A stretch of 64,000 nucleotides of DNA from Morchella semilibera (GCA_009192285.1 WBVU01000005.1:938768-1002767), one strand, 5' to 3'. Numbered from the stretch's first letter, positions 11,781 through 23,448 are shown. The notes: generated by a model from the sequence alone, not told the origin. Made by a program: numbers and translations.

Positions 11781-13025
11781 ATGACCGCTCCCGCTACCAA
11801 TGCATTTGACTATCAAAAACTCCATACGGATCTCGAAGGGTTCTTTGTTACTCACCCTGAAGTGGACTCCACTGCAACGGAAGAATCGAAGCAAGCGTAT
11901 ACTCTCCTCCAAAGGGCCTACGGAGAATTCCAACAATATGCGATCAACCTTACTACCCACCACTGTGAAACCGAACAAGCCCGAGCCGAGTTCCACAAAA
12001 AGGTCCAGTGACTACGAGCTAAGATCAAGAAGCTCCAGAAAGGGATCCAAGAATACCTAGGGGAGCTCCACGACGCCTTAACCAAACCGTCTAAGTCGGA
12101 GAAACCTCCCGACCCGGAGAAGTACCGGGGCAACCGCAAAAGCCTCAGGACCTTTCAAAGACAACTTCAGATTTAGCTCACAGCCAATTTCGATCGTTTT
12201 CCTACCTCGGCCCAATAACTTGTGTATTCTATTTCTCGATTGGAAGGACCGGCGGCAGATCAATTTCTTGCTAATATTACCGATGAAGGAATTGCTCTTG
12301 ATTCCATGGGAGTGTTTTTTGAAATTCCGGATAATGCTTTTGGGGATCCGGATCGCACTGCGACTGCCGCAGCCCAAAACTTGAGGGAGATCAAGCAATG
12401 CCAACGTACCTTTTCTGAGTATTTTGCAGAGTTCCAGCGGTATGCTGCCGACTCTGAGTTCAATGAGGCGGCCAAGATCGAATCTCTTTTGGAAGGGCTT
12501 AATCAAGATCTGATGGCGCTAATGATTCAGAATGAAACCCCAACGGCGATTAAAGACTGTGGGTTACTCCTCCAACGCCTTGACAACAAACAACGAGCCT
12601 TGCAGCCCAGGATGGGGAGATTTGGATTTCAGATTCCTAGTGCCCCTGCTCCTCGTTCTTTTGCCTCTCGCCCACCTGTTGCATCAGCAACATGCCCAGT
12701 CGTATAAGGAACACCCCAACCACCGCCGAAGAGTGCTGCGCTAGGGGCCCACCCTTCCTATACTCCTGGGGGAGTTGTTCCTATAGATTTGTCTAATAGT
12801 CGTCGCCGTCCGGATATTACGGAAAGGGAAGTTCGTCGTGTTGAGAATCATTGTTATTACTGTGGAGGGGTTGGAGATTTGGTTAGGGATTGTACACTTT
12901 CGCCCTCGGCAAGGGCGCCACCTAGGATGAGGGGAGCATTGTTGGAAGCGAAGAAGGAAAAGAAGGAGAAGGAGGGGGATATATCGTCGGATGAGGAGGA
13001 GTTGAAAGATTCGTCCCTGGCCTAA
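11781..13025 (+). pseudogene. Element B1 gag (capsid and zinc knuckle)
   Basis: It begins at the ATG at 11781 (MTAPATNAFDYQKL), shared with B2. The coiled-coil N-terminus runs to a TGA at 12009. Further in-frame TAG and TAA codons at about 12174 and 12219 precede the capsid core (SRLEGPAADQFL, FGDPDRTATAAAQNLREI, FSEYFAEFQRYA, LLEGLNQDLMALMIQNETPT), the most conserved gypsy gag region. After a frame change near 12705, 12789-13025 carries the zinc knuckle CYYCGGVGDLVRDC, in which the expected His of CX2CX4HX4C is Asp, and an acidic C-terminus ending at the TAA at 13023-13025. Three nonsense codons, a frameshift and the His loss mean no functional Gag. A hairpin overlaps the stop (13013-13042). 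Confidence 0.85.
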
Positions 13026-14428
13026 GCGGCATAGCCCAAGGACCTCCTAAAGTTTTTCCTAAGGTGTCTATTTCTACGTTTTCAGTATTAGAAGGTGGGA
13101 TGGGAATCAATTGATTGTAGTTTGTTCTATTTCGCAAAATGAAAAATCTATTGTACTGACCTATGCTTGAATTGATACTGGAGGGTCGGGATATGCATTC
13201 ATTGATGAAGACTTTTTGCGCCTCCATGAATTAAAGATGAAAAATTTGAGGACTGAGAGGGAAATTGATGTGATTGATGGAAGACCTATAGAATCAGGAA
13301 AGGTGACTAAGGAGGTGACGTTGGAATTAGAGATTAATGGACATGTGGAGGAATGTTCTTTCTTTGTTACGAAACCGAGACACAATCCGATAGTGATGGG
13401 GATACCTTGAATGAGAAAGCATGGAGTCTTGATTGACAGTGGAAGGAATAAGATTCGCTTCCAGTCATCAGTATGTCTTGAACACTGCATAGCCAACCGC
13501 AAAGCTATTGTTGCTTGGAGGATTTCCACTCCACCACCGGAAAGGCCAGTTACTCATATTTCAGCAGTTACTCCGCGATCGTTCAAGAAGTTGGCCCAGG
13601 ACCCTACTGTCCAAGTCTACTCAACTACTCTATATGCTGTTAATAAAATATTGGAAATGCCTGCCAATCCTGATAGAAAGCTCCCGATGGATTATCAACG
13701 CTTCCGACAATTGTTCGACGAAACCAATGCATCTAGTTTATCGCCACATCGGCCCTATGATCATGAGATAAAACTACAAAAACGAGCAGTACTACCCTTT
13801 GGCCCTATGTACAGTATATCCAGGGAGGAATTCAAAGCTCTAAGATATTCCTTGGCCGACAACCTTAAAAAGGGGTTCCTTTGCTCTAGTAGTTCTCCAG
13901 CCAGGGCTCCTATCTTATTTGTTAAGAAAGCTGATGGGTCCTTACGCTTGTGTGTTGATTACCGGAAGCTTAATGCTATTACAGTCAAGGATAGGTATCC
14001 TCTTCCCTTGACACCGGAGACCATGGCCAATTTACTAGTAACACGAGCCAATTATTTTACCAAGCTTGACCTACGTTGCGGTTATAATCAGATTAGGATT
14101 GAAGAGGGGGATGAGTGGAAGACGGCTTTTAGAACTCGGTATGGGCATTGGGAATACTTGGTGATGCCTTTTGGGTTGACTAATGCCCCTGCTACTTTTC
14201 AACGCTGGATTAATGATATCCTTCGTCCTTTTTTGGATCATTGTGCTACTGTTTATTTGGATGATATTCTTATTTATTCGGAAACACTGGAACAATATCA
14301 GCGAGATGTACAACAGGTGCTTGAAGTTCTGGAAGCCAATGAGGTCCACCTAAAACCAAAGAAGTGCGAATACAGTGTACAAGAAACAAAATATTTGGGC
14401 ATGATTTTGACACCTGGAGGGATGAAGA
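13026..14428 (+). pseudogene. Element B1 protease and RT (5' part)
   Basis: The protease is recognisable as LIDTGGSGYAFID (about 13165-13210), with a TGA just upstream where B2 has an open codon. 13216-13410 and 13411-14428 continue through DVIDGRPIESGKV, the flap region, then [45 protein letters not shown] (about 14251-14280) and the start of the thumb. A TGA at 13408-13410 separates protease from RT where B2 and E read IP(W/L). The solo C LTR interrupts the thumb immediately after GGMK. Confidence 0.85.
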
Positions 14429-15446
14429 TATTAGGGTGTTACACCAAGCAACCCGAGTAGTCAAGTAAAGAGCTTAGAGTTTGAAACGCTAACCGCAGAG
14501 GCAGTAAGGAACAAGGTCTCCTCAGTCTTAACCAGCCTAGAGTCTCGATCGCTCGATGCTAGTCCTTTCAGTATGCAAACAGTCCTGAAATACAAAGATG
14601 GTCCGAGGTGGAGTTTCCAGGTCACTTGATAGATTCTTCGAAGACAAAGTATAAAGCGTAAAGTAATAGTTATTATATCGATAAGACTCTTTCTTTGTCG
14701 CTGATGATTTCAACAAAGTCAGAGAATGACACAGAATTTATATCCCGCGCAAATGTCACGCGGACTAAACATTATAATACAAACAACAAGTGCGAAACCC
14801 CGAAGACCCTGAAAATACGCCAAGACAACCAAACGCCAAATCTATTCCCACCATCTAAAATACCCCTGGTCTCTATTCCCGAAGATCCCTCACGCGCTAT
14901 CCCGTTTATTGATAACAACCCGTTTGCTGCATGCACTCAGCCTTCGTCAGTGGTCATGAGGAGTCTTCGAAGTTAGCCTACCTGATAACGTCCCGGTACC
15001 GGGCTTGACTTCGCTCGCCAACTCTTTCCCGACATCATTACCTATCACCAAGGAGCATAGCTCAACATTAGGACTGCTAACGATCGGTACTGGAGGAGTC
15101 GGGTAGTCTTACCTTCCCCAGAGGCGCCACCAGTGTGAGCTTCCTTACGACCTTCGCCATTCGATCCAACATGGTCCGATTGACTCCAAACTCGCACTGT
15201 TGCCCCCTCATATACCCACCGGTATCCTAAGCGACTGTGCCGGCGCTTTGACGCTCCGGGGGTTATTTCAGGGGTCGAAAACAGGTTCGTTAACTAGGGA
15301 TTCGTCAACTCCGCAATGGGCTCCATACTGGCAACACCGTGCCTCTCTTGCGCGCCCAGTGGGATACAGAGACTTTTAGCAGCGTAGTAACGTGGGGAGG
15401 GTCCTCCTCTTGCAGTCTTCGGGTTCCTTCTCTTATGCCCGTAACA
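14429..15446 (-). repeat. Solo LTR of family C, nested in B1
   Basis: It runs from TATTAGGGTG to CCCGTAACA (reverse of the 5' LTR of element C), flanked by a perfect 5-bp duplication GAAGA (14424-14428, 15447-15451). About 70 bp longer than the other C LTRs by small insertions, and more diverged. Confidence 0.9.
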
Positions 15447-16020
15447 GAAGATGGACCCTGCGAAGATACAGACGATTATGGACTGGGATGCGCTGAGGAC
15501 AGTGAAGGAGGTTCAGGAGTTTCTCGGGTTTGCCAATTTCTATCGACGCTTTATTTATGCCTATTCCCGGGTGGCTCGGCTATTGACTGCGCTTACAAAG
15601 AAGCATGTTCGGTTTGAATGGACCCAGAAGGTTGAACAAGCCTTTCAGAAACTCAAGATTGCTTCTACTACCGTTCCAGTATTAATGCATCCTGATCCGG
15701 AGAAAGAATTTATCGTGGAAACCGATGCGTCGGATTATGTATCCGCAGGGATATTATCACAACGAGACGAGATCTATGACAAGGAATTGTTGGCTATTAT
15801 TCTTTGCTTTGAGGAATGGAGACCCCATTTGGAGACAGCTCAATTCCAAGTAAAAGTACTCACAGATCATCGCAACCTTGAGTATTTTATGTCAACCCAA
15901 TTGTTGAATCGGTGTCAAACCCGTTGGGCGGAATTCTTGTTTCAATTTAATTTTGTGATTCAGTATAGGCCCGGAAAGTAGGGAAGGAAGGTTGATATTC
16001 TGGCCAGAAAGTCTAAGGAT
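15447..16020 (+). pseudogene. Element B1 RT thumb and RNase H
   Basis: Continues the RT exactly after the solo [35 protein letters not shown], then RNase H ([55 protein letters not shown]). Compared with B2 about 16 residues between SQRD and EIYD are missing. The frame ends at a TAG at 15979-15981. Confidence 0.85.
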
Positions 16021-17645
16021 TTACCAAAGGAAGGGGATGAGAGACTGCAACAACAAAGTCGAGTGGTCTTGAAGAAGGAGAATTTAGATTCAAAGATAGG
16101 TTTGTTAGCGGGCTCTTTGTCAAATGAACCCGCTGAAGGATCGTCTCCCATACTTGATTTATTTAATAAAGTTTACCAGTGTAACAGCTTTCCAAGCAAC
16201 GTTTTATCCACGCTCCGGGATGGTGTTTGACAATCGAAGGAGATCTCGTTGGCTGAGTGTAAGGAAAGCGAGGAGTGGTTACTGCTTTACCGGAATACAC
16301 TCTATGTTCCTGACTATAATAAACTCAAGCTCTACCTGCTACGGGAATACCACGATAAACCTTCTGCTGAATATCCTAGACGATCCAAGACACTGGAACT
16401 CCTGAGCAGGAACTATTATTGGCCGACCATGTGGAAATATATAGACCGCTATGTTCAGAATTGCTATACTTGCCGGCGGAGCAAAGCGAGTCATAATCCT
16501 CTTCAAGGAGTCCTGCGACCGCTATCAGTACCCAGGGGATCTTGGATGGACATTACTATAGATTTTGTTACCGGGCTATCAGAGAGCATTAGTTTTAATG
16601 CTATACTTGTGGTAGTGGATCGGTTAACAAAAATGAAGCATTTGATTCCAACAACAGAAAATGTTAACGCCAGGGATCTGTCTCATCCATACCTGGAGCA
16701 GGTATGGAAGTTACATGGGCTACCAGAGACTATTGTTTCGGACCGAGGGACACAGTTTACCGCTAGGTTTTAGAGGGCTCTTTGTGGTCGTCTAGAAGTT
16801 GCTCCCCGATATTCTACCGCCTTTCACCTGCAAACCGATGGGCAAACGGAAAGGACCAATGTAATTATGGAACAATACTTCTGCAGTTATATATCATATC
16901 AACAGGATAATTGTGCTGATTTCCTTCCCCTTACCGAGTTTGGTATGAATACCCATATTTCCAAAACCACTAATATGTCCCCCTTTCAAGCAAACTACGG
17001 GAGACATCCGAGGATGACATTTGGACCATTACAACATGGGCGGACGGTGAATGAAGATCAGGCTAATGGGTTGGCATAGGAGATGTCTCAGGTTTTTGAT
17101 TTCCTGAAGAATGAGATGTTTAGGGCTCAGAAGATACAGGATGAAATGGCTAATCTACATCGTACCCCAGCACCTCGATATGTGGTTGGCGATTCTTTCT
17201 AGCTCTCTACTCAAAATATTGAAACAAAGCGGCCCTTAAAAAAACTTGATTGGGAACAAATTGGGCCCTATTTGGTTAAACGAATGGTGAGCCCTATGCT
17301 TACCAGCTTGAACTACCCGCTTCCATGAGAATCCATCCGGTATTTCATGTTTCATTACTATCGCCGGTGGTTATTGACCCGGTTCCAGGGCAAATTGTTG
17401 ACCCCCCTCCACCTGTGGAAGTCGAAGGAGAAATTGAATGGGAAGTGGCCGAGATATTGGATTCGAGGAAAAGATGGCGATGACTCGGAGTGGAGTATTG
17501 GGTTAAATATGTTGGATATGAAGAACCTTCCTGGCAACTTTCAGGTGATCTAGAACACAGTCCTGACCTCCGAAAAGGATTTCACGATCAATACCCATCA
17601 AAACCTCAGCCTATCAGGAGCTAGGCCCCAAGAGGGGACCTGATT
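16021..17645 (+). pseudogene. Element B1 integrase and chromodomain remnant
   Basis: 16249-16773 holds the zinc-binding module (LSRNYYWPTMWKYI, CYTCRRSK), the first Asp (ITIDFVTGLSES) and the second ([13 protein letters not shown]), ending at a TAG in place of Trp. 16803-17079 carries [13 protein letters not shown] with the catalytic Glu and MEQYFCSYISYQQDN. The C-terminal part and chromodomain (YWIRGK, LNMLDMKNLPGNFQ and, in another frame, the VGYEEPSWQ-type core) lie at about 17290-17620 over several frames. Multiple stops and indels; assigned by alignment to B2. Confidence 0.8.
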
Positions 17646-18276
17646 TGTCTCGGCTTCTTGGCATGAGTCCCGGGAATTTGGTAGTCAAAGCGCTGATGTA
17701 ACCAATGAGGAAAACTTAAGGGAGGAAGGGTTGTGCTGAGAGGGGGATGTTGTCATAGGATTCTAGGAGGTTCGTTGGCGTGATGGATTTGTAATGTAAA
17801 TAACGGGGATGGTGGGGAGGAATACGAGGTGTGGTAGCGATCGATTTCCATGAGGTTCCATGAGCGAATGTGTGAGTCATTTCGGACTGGTGGGGGAGAA
17901 GTGTTAAATAGTGGAGATAGATGTTTTTCTTAGTACTTTCTTTCTTTTCTCTCTGTCTCGTCTTCCTGTCATCTTGATAGTTAGGAATATACTCCTATTT
18001 TTAAGCAATAGTTCCTCATCTCTAAGATCCTGTCCTCCTCAAGAGGAAAACCTATAGTACCTCTCATCGTTTCCGTTGAAATCCATCCAGTCTTCACTCT
18101 CCTCGCTCTGCGTTCTGGTGCCTTTGCTTTGCCTTTGCCTTCACCGATGCCTGCGCTTGTGCCCACCTGGTATTGTCTATGTCTTTGTCAGTCTCCTCGT
18201 TGCGTAGACTGTGCTCCTCAAGTCTTTCTACGTCATCATTGTCATCTTCTTCTTTGCGTCGAGTTACTCCGTCACA
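17646..18276 (+). repeat. 3' LTR of element B1
   Basis: 631 bp from TGTCTCGG to CCGTCACA. Less affected by C-to-T changes than the 5' LTR of the same element. Confidence 0.88.
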
Positions 18277-19483
18277 CTTCTCCAGGCATATGGGACGGGT
18301 GGGCAACAGCAGGTGTGTTGGGGTGAGCAGCGGTTTGATAACGAGGAGCGGGCGGGACCGGAACTTGATAACGGGGGGCAGGGGCAGCGGGAGTATGGTA
18401 GCAGGGGGCAAGTGGGGCAGGAGCCACGTAGCGAGGTGCGGGGTGAGCGGGAGCAGCCGGAGTCTGTTAGCGAGGCGGGTAGCAAGCAGTGAGCATCTGC
18501 TGCTTGTTGCCCAAGCATTGGAGAATAGTAGCTAAATCATGAACTGTAGTAGGGGTTTCTTCATGGATCATGAGCTTCGTGAGTTCCTTAAACAGGCCTT
18601 TCATAAGGGCCTCCATATTGGCCGTTTCTCACATCCCAGCCTCGGTAGCGTAGTGTTGGAACTCAGCGAGGTATTCCAAGAAGGGGCAATTAAGTTGTCT
18701 AATTCTCCTGAGGGCACGAAGAGCGGTGCCAACCTGGTCTGGATCTCCAAAGGCTGTATTCAAAATTTCAAAGAACCTCTCCATGGAGGGGAGGTTGATT
18801 CCGGTAGTAGTAATAAAGGGCATAAATTGGTCAGCGGTGGGGCCTTCCAAGCGAGAAATGGCATACGTTAATTGGTTCTGAAGGGTGGAGTACCGATCGG
18901 CATTGCCTAAAAGCTTGAGTTTCAACATTTTTTGAAATTGTGGAAGTCCCTTCCTGTTGCCGCGGTTTTTCTCCGGGTCCGGGAGCTTATCTGACCTTTC
19001 GGTCTTTGGTTCCTGTATAAGGTAAGACCTTCTAGGAGGCCGTTGCGACGACGAGGGGGAGGTGGTGGGATAGGTTCTGCTGCTGGAGGCGGAGGAGGGG
19101 GCGGAAGTGCGGTCTGGGCGGCGAGCACGGCTTGAGCGGATTGCGTGGGCTTGGTTTGCTGTGCGGACTTGGCCTTGGAGTGTAGTTACCTGAGTTTCCA
19201 GGATGGTTATCTGTCTTTCCAGATCCTGGTTCTCTCTTCCCAGCTCCATAAGCTTCTTAGTCCATTCTTTTCGGGCCTCATCGCCATGTTGTTGTTCTCC
19301 TTACCACTCTGTGATGAGTTGCTTGACGGCTTGTTGAGAACGGAAGATGAGGCCATGGACCTTCTTGGCTTCCTCGCTGGCATTTTCAGTGACAGTGGGG
19401 TTTGTGGCTCTAAACGTATCGAGATCTCTTTGGAGGATTTCGTGGGATTCTTCTGACCCTTCCATAGGGTCTGCATGAGACAT
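18277..19483 (-). pseudogene. Element D gag
   Basis: The minus strand starts at the ATG at 19483 (MSHADPMEG), followed by a helical N-terminus with frame breaks near 19300 and 19250, then a coiled-coil heptad-like stretch (MELGRENQDLERQITILE) and the capsid core (SDKLPDPEKNRGNRKGL, SRLEGPTADQF, FGDPDQVGTALRALRRI, FLEYLAEFQHYA) up to a stop at 18629. A proline-rich tail (about 18518-18280) ends where B1 inserted; past B1 it continues as APIDLS. No zinc knuckle follows, so the nucleocapsid is deleted, together with the catalytic protease. Confidence 0.8.
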
Positions 19484-19553
19484 GGTGTTAATATCTAGGT
19501 TTGTACTGGGCGAAGTTTGTTGTGTAGGTTGGCGTTGGAGACGCAACCTTAGT

Positions 19554-21018
19554 ATCACGAAGCTAAGTGAGGACAAGGACCAAAGGTGCCAAGGTACACA
19601 ACTGAGGCGGGACGAGGCAAAACGGACGTGTATCAGCCCTAAGCGAGGTAAAGGGCGGAGGGTACAGGACGAGTGGCAGAGCGAGGCGGAATAGGATACG
19701 AGACGAAAACTATAGATTGCCTCCCACCTTCTAGAGAGTAGGAGTGGGGGAACTGAATAATAGCTAGAGATCCTAAAGCTTCGTATTGGCTCATGGACAA
19801 GAAGGTTGCGTGAAGAAGAAAGGAAAGAAAGAGAAAGTCTACAAGCGAGGGAGAGAGCTCCCTATATATAGCCCCAGAATCCCTTCGCTGACTCATACCA
19901 TAGAAACCCATAGAACCCCAAGGAAATCCCTATTAGGGTGTCGCACCGGACTATCAGAGTAGTACTGTAAAGAGCTCGGAGTCCGAAACACTAACTGCAA
20001 AGGCAGAAAGGAACGGGGTCACTTCAGTCTGAACGTAACTAGAATCTCCGCGGTCCGATGCTAGTCCGACGAGTATAGAAAGTGTTTAGATGGGGTAATG
20101 CTAACACGAAAAATTGGTTAAGTAGATATTTCAAGGACCACTAAGAGCGTATAGGAATTAGAGGTAATAGATTTATATTGTTAAGACTCTTTCTTCGTCG
20201 ATGATGATTTCAACAAAGTCGGAGAATGACACTGTATTTATATCCCGCGCAAATGTCACGCGGACTAAGAACTATCGTTACAACAAATATGTAGGAGACC
20301 CAGAAGACCCCTGATAATTGCTAAGGAGACCAAACACTAACACCAATGTTCCCAACGTCTTTTAAATCCCTCATGTTACATCGCGCTAACTGCATGCAGT
20401 GAGTTTTTTTCGTCAGCAGGGAAGTTCCGGAGTCAGCCTACCGGATAACTCCTTAGTACTGGGCTTCGACTTCACTCGCCAACTCTTTCCCCGCATCGTT
20501 ATCTATCACTAAGGAGCATGGCTCAACATTAGGACTATCAACGATTAGGTACCGGAGGTGTCGGGTAGTCTTATCTTTTCCCTGAGAAGTCACCAGCGTC
20601 AGCTTTCTCAAAACCTTCGCCGTTTGATCAGTTTTGGTCCGATTGATCCAAACTTGAACTGCTGCTTTTTCTTCCTCATATACCCACCGGTGTCCTGAGT
20701 GGCTGTGCCGGCACTTGACGCTCCGGGGGTTATTTTCGGGGTCGAAAACGTGTTTTTTAACTAGTGATTCTGCAACTCCGCAATCTGGCCCATACTGGCA
20801 CCACTGTACCTCTCTGGGCCCCAATTGGGAGTTCAGTAGCATAGGGAGGCTTCGCTGGTCTTCCTGTCTCCAAATCCCGTAACAATCCCCCCTATTAGAA
20901 ATACATACGCAACGTTAATTCATAGAATCTCTGTAACAGAAACTCATAGAACATCATAGAATAACCCTGACTAATCCTTCTTCCCGCAATGTTACTAAGT
21001 ATGCTCCATGCCGTGATA
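19554..21018 (-). repeat. LTR of element D (right copy), interrupted by solo C LTR
   Basis: It matches 7303-7808 in two pieces, 19554-19930 and 20885-21018, the gap being the solo C LTR. It ends CCGTGATA, followed by the target duplication CAATC. Confidence 0.9.
19931..20884 (-). repeat. Solo LTR of family C, nested in LTR D
   Basis: 954 bp, TATTAGGGTG to CCCGTAACA, with a perfect duplication ATCCC (19926-19930, 20885-20889). The empty site is seen in the left LTR of D near 7670. Confidence 0.93.
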
Positions 21019-21757
21019 CAATCACCCCACTTGAAGAGGAAAATCAGAGAGCAGTCTATGACTACTTGAAGAGAGAACTGGCAAAACTATGAGAAAGGAA
21101 GGAGCTACAGAGGTGCTCCTTCCTCCAAAATGTCTGCACCCCTTTGTCGAAACATACCAAAGGAAACTTGCAAGCACAATTACACAAATGCGAACAGGCC
21201 ATGGATACACCAAATCCTACCTATCCAGAATACCAACAACAAACATTGATACAATGGAATGCAGATGGGGGTACTTCCGGGAAACCCCAACTCACCTGCT
21301 ACTTTACTGCAAACAACATCCACTACCAGAACTCAGAAAGATCTTACCCGCCACAATCAAATCAATGCCACTCAACTGGATGACCGCCATGCATACAGGC
21401 AAAGCATTTCAGGCAACCATTGATAAATTCCTTCTACCATCCCAGATCGCCACTAGGAACTAGATACTAGGGGAGAGGGATGGAGATAGAGTAGAAAACG
21501 TAGGATGGGGAAGACTTGAGGAGGAAGGAGAAACAGAAAGAGAAGGATAGTCAGGAAGGTGCTTGCACCTATCGTTAGGAGCTGGAATGGAGAGGACAAC
21601 ATGTATAATAACCTTGAAAGAGGGTTGGTAGGAACACGGCTGTGAGGAGGATTCACTTTATACAAGATCGTGTGTGACCGTAATGATTGAGTTCTTTCTT
21701 TGTTTGCCATATCCGGGTTCCGATGCAAACAGTATGAGTAATAAATAAATAAATAAA
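21019..21757 (+). pseudogene. LINE copy 1, ORF2 C-terminus and 3' tail
   Basis: The plus strand encodes the region after RNase H of a non-LTR retrotransposon: a MRTGHGYTKSYLSRI-type helix, then CRWGYFRETPTHLLLYC, the C-terminal zinc-binding motif of such ORF2 proteins (its second Cys is Trp-flanked; copy 2 has CRCGYF), ending NRLPSQIATRN-like with a stop at 21461-21463. The ~290-bp 3' UTR matches copy 2 closely and ends in (AATA)n at about 21734-21757. Frame breaks occur near 21088 and 21144. Confidence 0.8.
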
Positions 21758-22879
21758 CAAATCTCTCTTTTTTTTTTCCATTGTGTGCTCTTCACTCTTT
21801 TTGTGAAATGTTTCATTTATATCATTTTTTGTGTGCAATACAATTTCAATGGATGAATACGGCCTAGCAAAAATAGACGTTTGGCATAATACTGAGTTGG
21901 AGCCTTTTCAGATTCGCCGTGCACGTTTTGGAAGTCACCTATATCCCAATTTGTTCTTAATATATTGATCACGGGATGAACGGCCATATTTGTAGTTAGG
22001 ATTGTATTGGTAGTGTTCATGCTAGATCCTTCCCTGAGGATCAATACCATAGATGTATGGCCTGCTTCTTTCCGCCAGATGGTAACTTGACTTGTTGTTC
22101 TCTTTGTCATAGACCCTTCAAGGCTGGCCTGACTGGAGAAGCGAATCACTTTCCGAAGCAGGCGTTCTTGAATCTCCTCCGAGGGCAGACCTTCGGGCTG
22201 GATCAGGGGGCATCGTTGGCCCTCCCAAAAGAAGTTAGTGGAGGAAGAGAAGGGGAGAATGCAGCTGCAGAGGATGGACCTCTGGTAAGGGGAGTTATTG
22301 TCCCGCCAGCAGGTGGTGGAGAAGGGGGAGGAGGCTCAGGAGGCGGAGCCCTTCCCGGAAGAGATGAGACTTAGGAGTTGATGTTGCCTCTCTCCTGCTT
22401 GTACTGCCTTATATCCCACCTACCCATGTTCTTACTCTCGCTCCTAGTTTCCGTGGCCATTGTTTGGATTTGTCTCCTCTGAAGTGTGCGGAGATGGACA
22501 ATCTTGCTGTGATGGTGTTACCAGGAATTTCCTATGAGTGAAGCGGTAGAGTGATTGATCACGAGTGGTAGGGAGCGAGTCAGAAGGGGAATAATGTATA
22601 GAAGGCATCTGGGTCACAACCATTAGGTGGAGGGTTATTACTGGGGGTTTTTTTTATTTTTCTTTGATTATTACTTGTGGGGATTTTTTTTCTTTAATTG
22701 TTTTATTTATATGTAGGTAGAGATTTTTATTTTATTTTTATTTACAGGAAATTGTCACGCAAATAAGAAATGTGAATTATGTGAGAAATAGAAGGAAAAG
22801 GTAACATGTAATGTAGTTGAATTTATTTCACCTCTTGTTTTTAACCCAAAAATACGTTTTTGAATTTATAGGTGTTGAG
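21758..22879. other. No recognisable gene
   Basis: AT-rich sequence with homopolymer T runs (21768-21780, 22650-22740) and a G-rich patch (22200-22370). Open frames up to 110 codons on either strand show no recognisable motif and are broken. Confidence 0.5.
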
Positions 22880-23448
22880 TGTTACGGGGCAGGGTCGGGG
22901 GAATCGGGTAGAGAGGTTGTATAGCAAGAGCAGGGTCGGGCAAAGGGTCCACAGGGAATCTCTGATTTCGATGTAGACACAGAGACACCAGTAGATGGCT
23001 CGGATCACGGTCATAGGCAAGGGCGAAATACGACAGGAGGCCAAGGGTCTAACCGAGGCGGGCGGGTTCAGGACACGGTGTTACCAAAGGGCACAACCGA
23101 TAGCGAGGACGAGGCGAAGTATAGAACCATGTATATATCTTATATCGAGACAGAGAAAGAAACCAGGTTGAATGCAGAAACAGAAACCTAAAGAGAAAGG
23201 TTGATAACAGGAGGTTGCGTAAGGAAAGAAGAAAAGAGAAGACAAAGGGAATTCCAGCCCATATATATAACATTCCATACCATTGCTTACTAATCCGTAC
23301 CATGGAATCCACTAGAAACCCAAAGAAGGGATTAGCAATACCCTTAACTGATCTCCCTACTAAAACCCGATAAGCCTATATTGAAAACATCCATCGTCAT
23401 TACCAATGGCTTCCTACCATTCCCTAACACCCGAAATATGCCATGACA
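22880..23448 (-). repeat. Solo LTR, diverged relative of family E
   Basis: 569 bp, TGTTACGG to CATGACA, flanked by a perfect 5-bp duplication TTGAG (22875-22879, 23449-23453). The stretch GGGTCCACAGGGAATCTCTG with CACCAGTAGATGGCT aligns with the complement of the family E LTR (near 56790-56880). Its TGTCATGG start shows that the TTTCATGG start of element E is a changed TG end. Confidence 0.88.

Larger units (their letters stand above)
11090..18276 (+). mobile_element. Ty3/gypsy chromovirus, element B1 (plus), nested in D
   Basis: The LTRs 11090-11719 and 17646-18276 flank gag, protease, RT, RNase H, integrase and a chromodomain remnant. The flanks CTCCT (11085-11089) and CTTCT (18277-18281) are a 5-bp duplication with one C/T change, and element D's gag reads continuously when B1 is removed. 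A family C solo LTR (14429-15446) interrupts RT. The many stops include C-to-T type changes. Confidence 0.9.
7303..21018 (-). mobile_element. Ty3/gypsy chromovirus, element D (minus), split by nested elements
   Basis: The LTRs 7303-7808 and 19554-21018 (the latter carrying a solo C LTR) both run from TATCACG to CGTGATA, and the whole is flanked by a perfect 5-bp duplication CAATC (7298-7302, 21019-21023). Minus-strand gag lies at 18277-19483 and pol at 7809-11089. The middle is element B1. Rejoining the D sequence across B1 restores a continuous gag reading (PGEVAPIDLS), which confirms the nesting. D lacks the zinc knuckle and the catalytic protease motif. Confidence 0.9.

Noticed and set aside
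18173-18535. Plus-strand frames over 18173-18535 and similar frames antisense to gag
   Set aside because: They span an LTR boundary and lie antisense to element D gag; low-complexity shadows.
22057-22374. 105-codon plus-strand frame with Gly/Glu-rich end
   Set aside because: Composition-driven, no ATG context or motif, and contained in a repeat-poor but decayed stretch.
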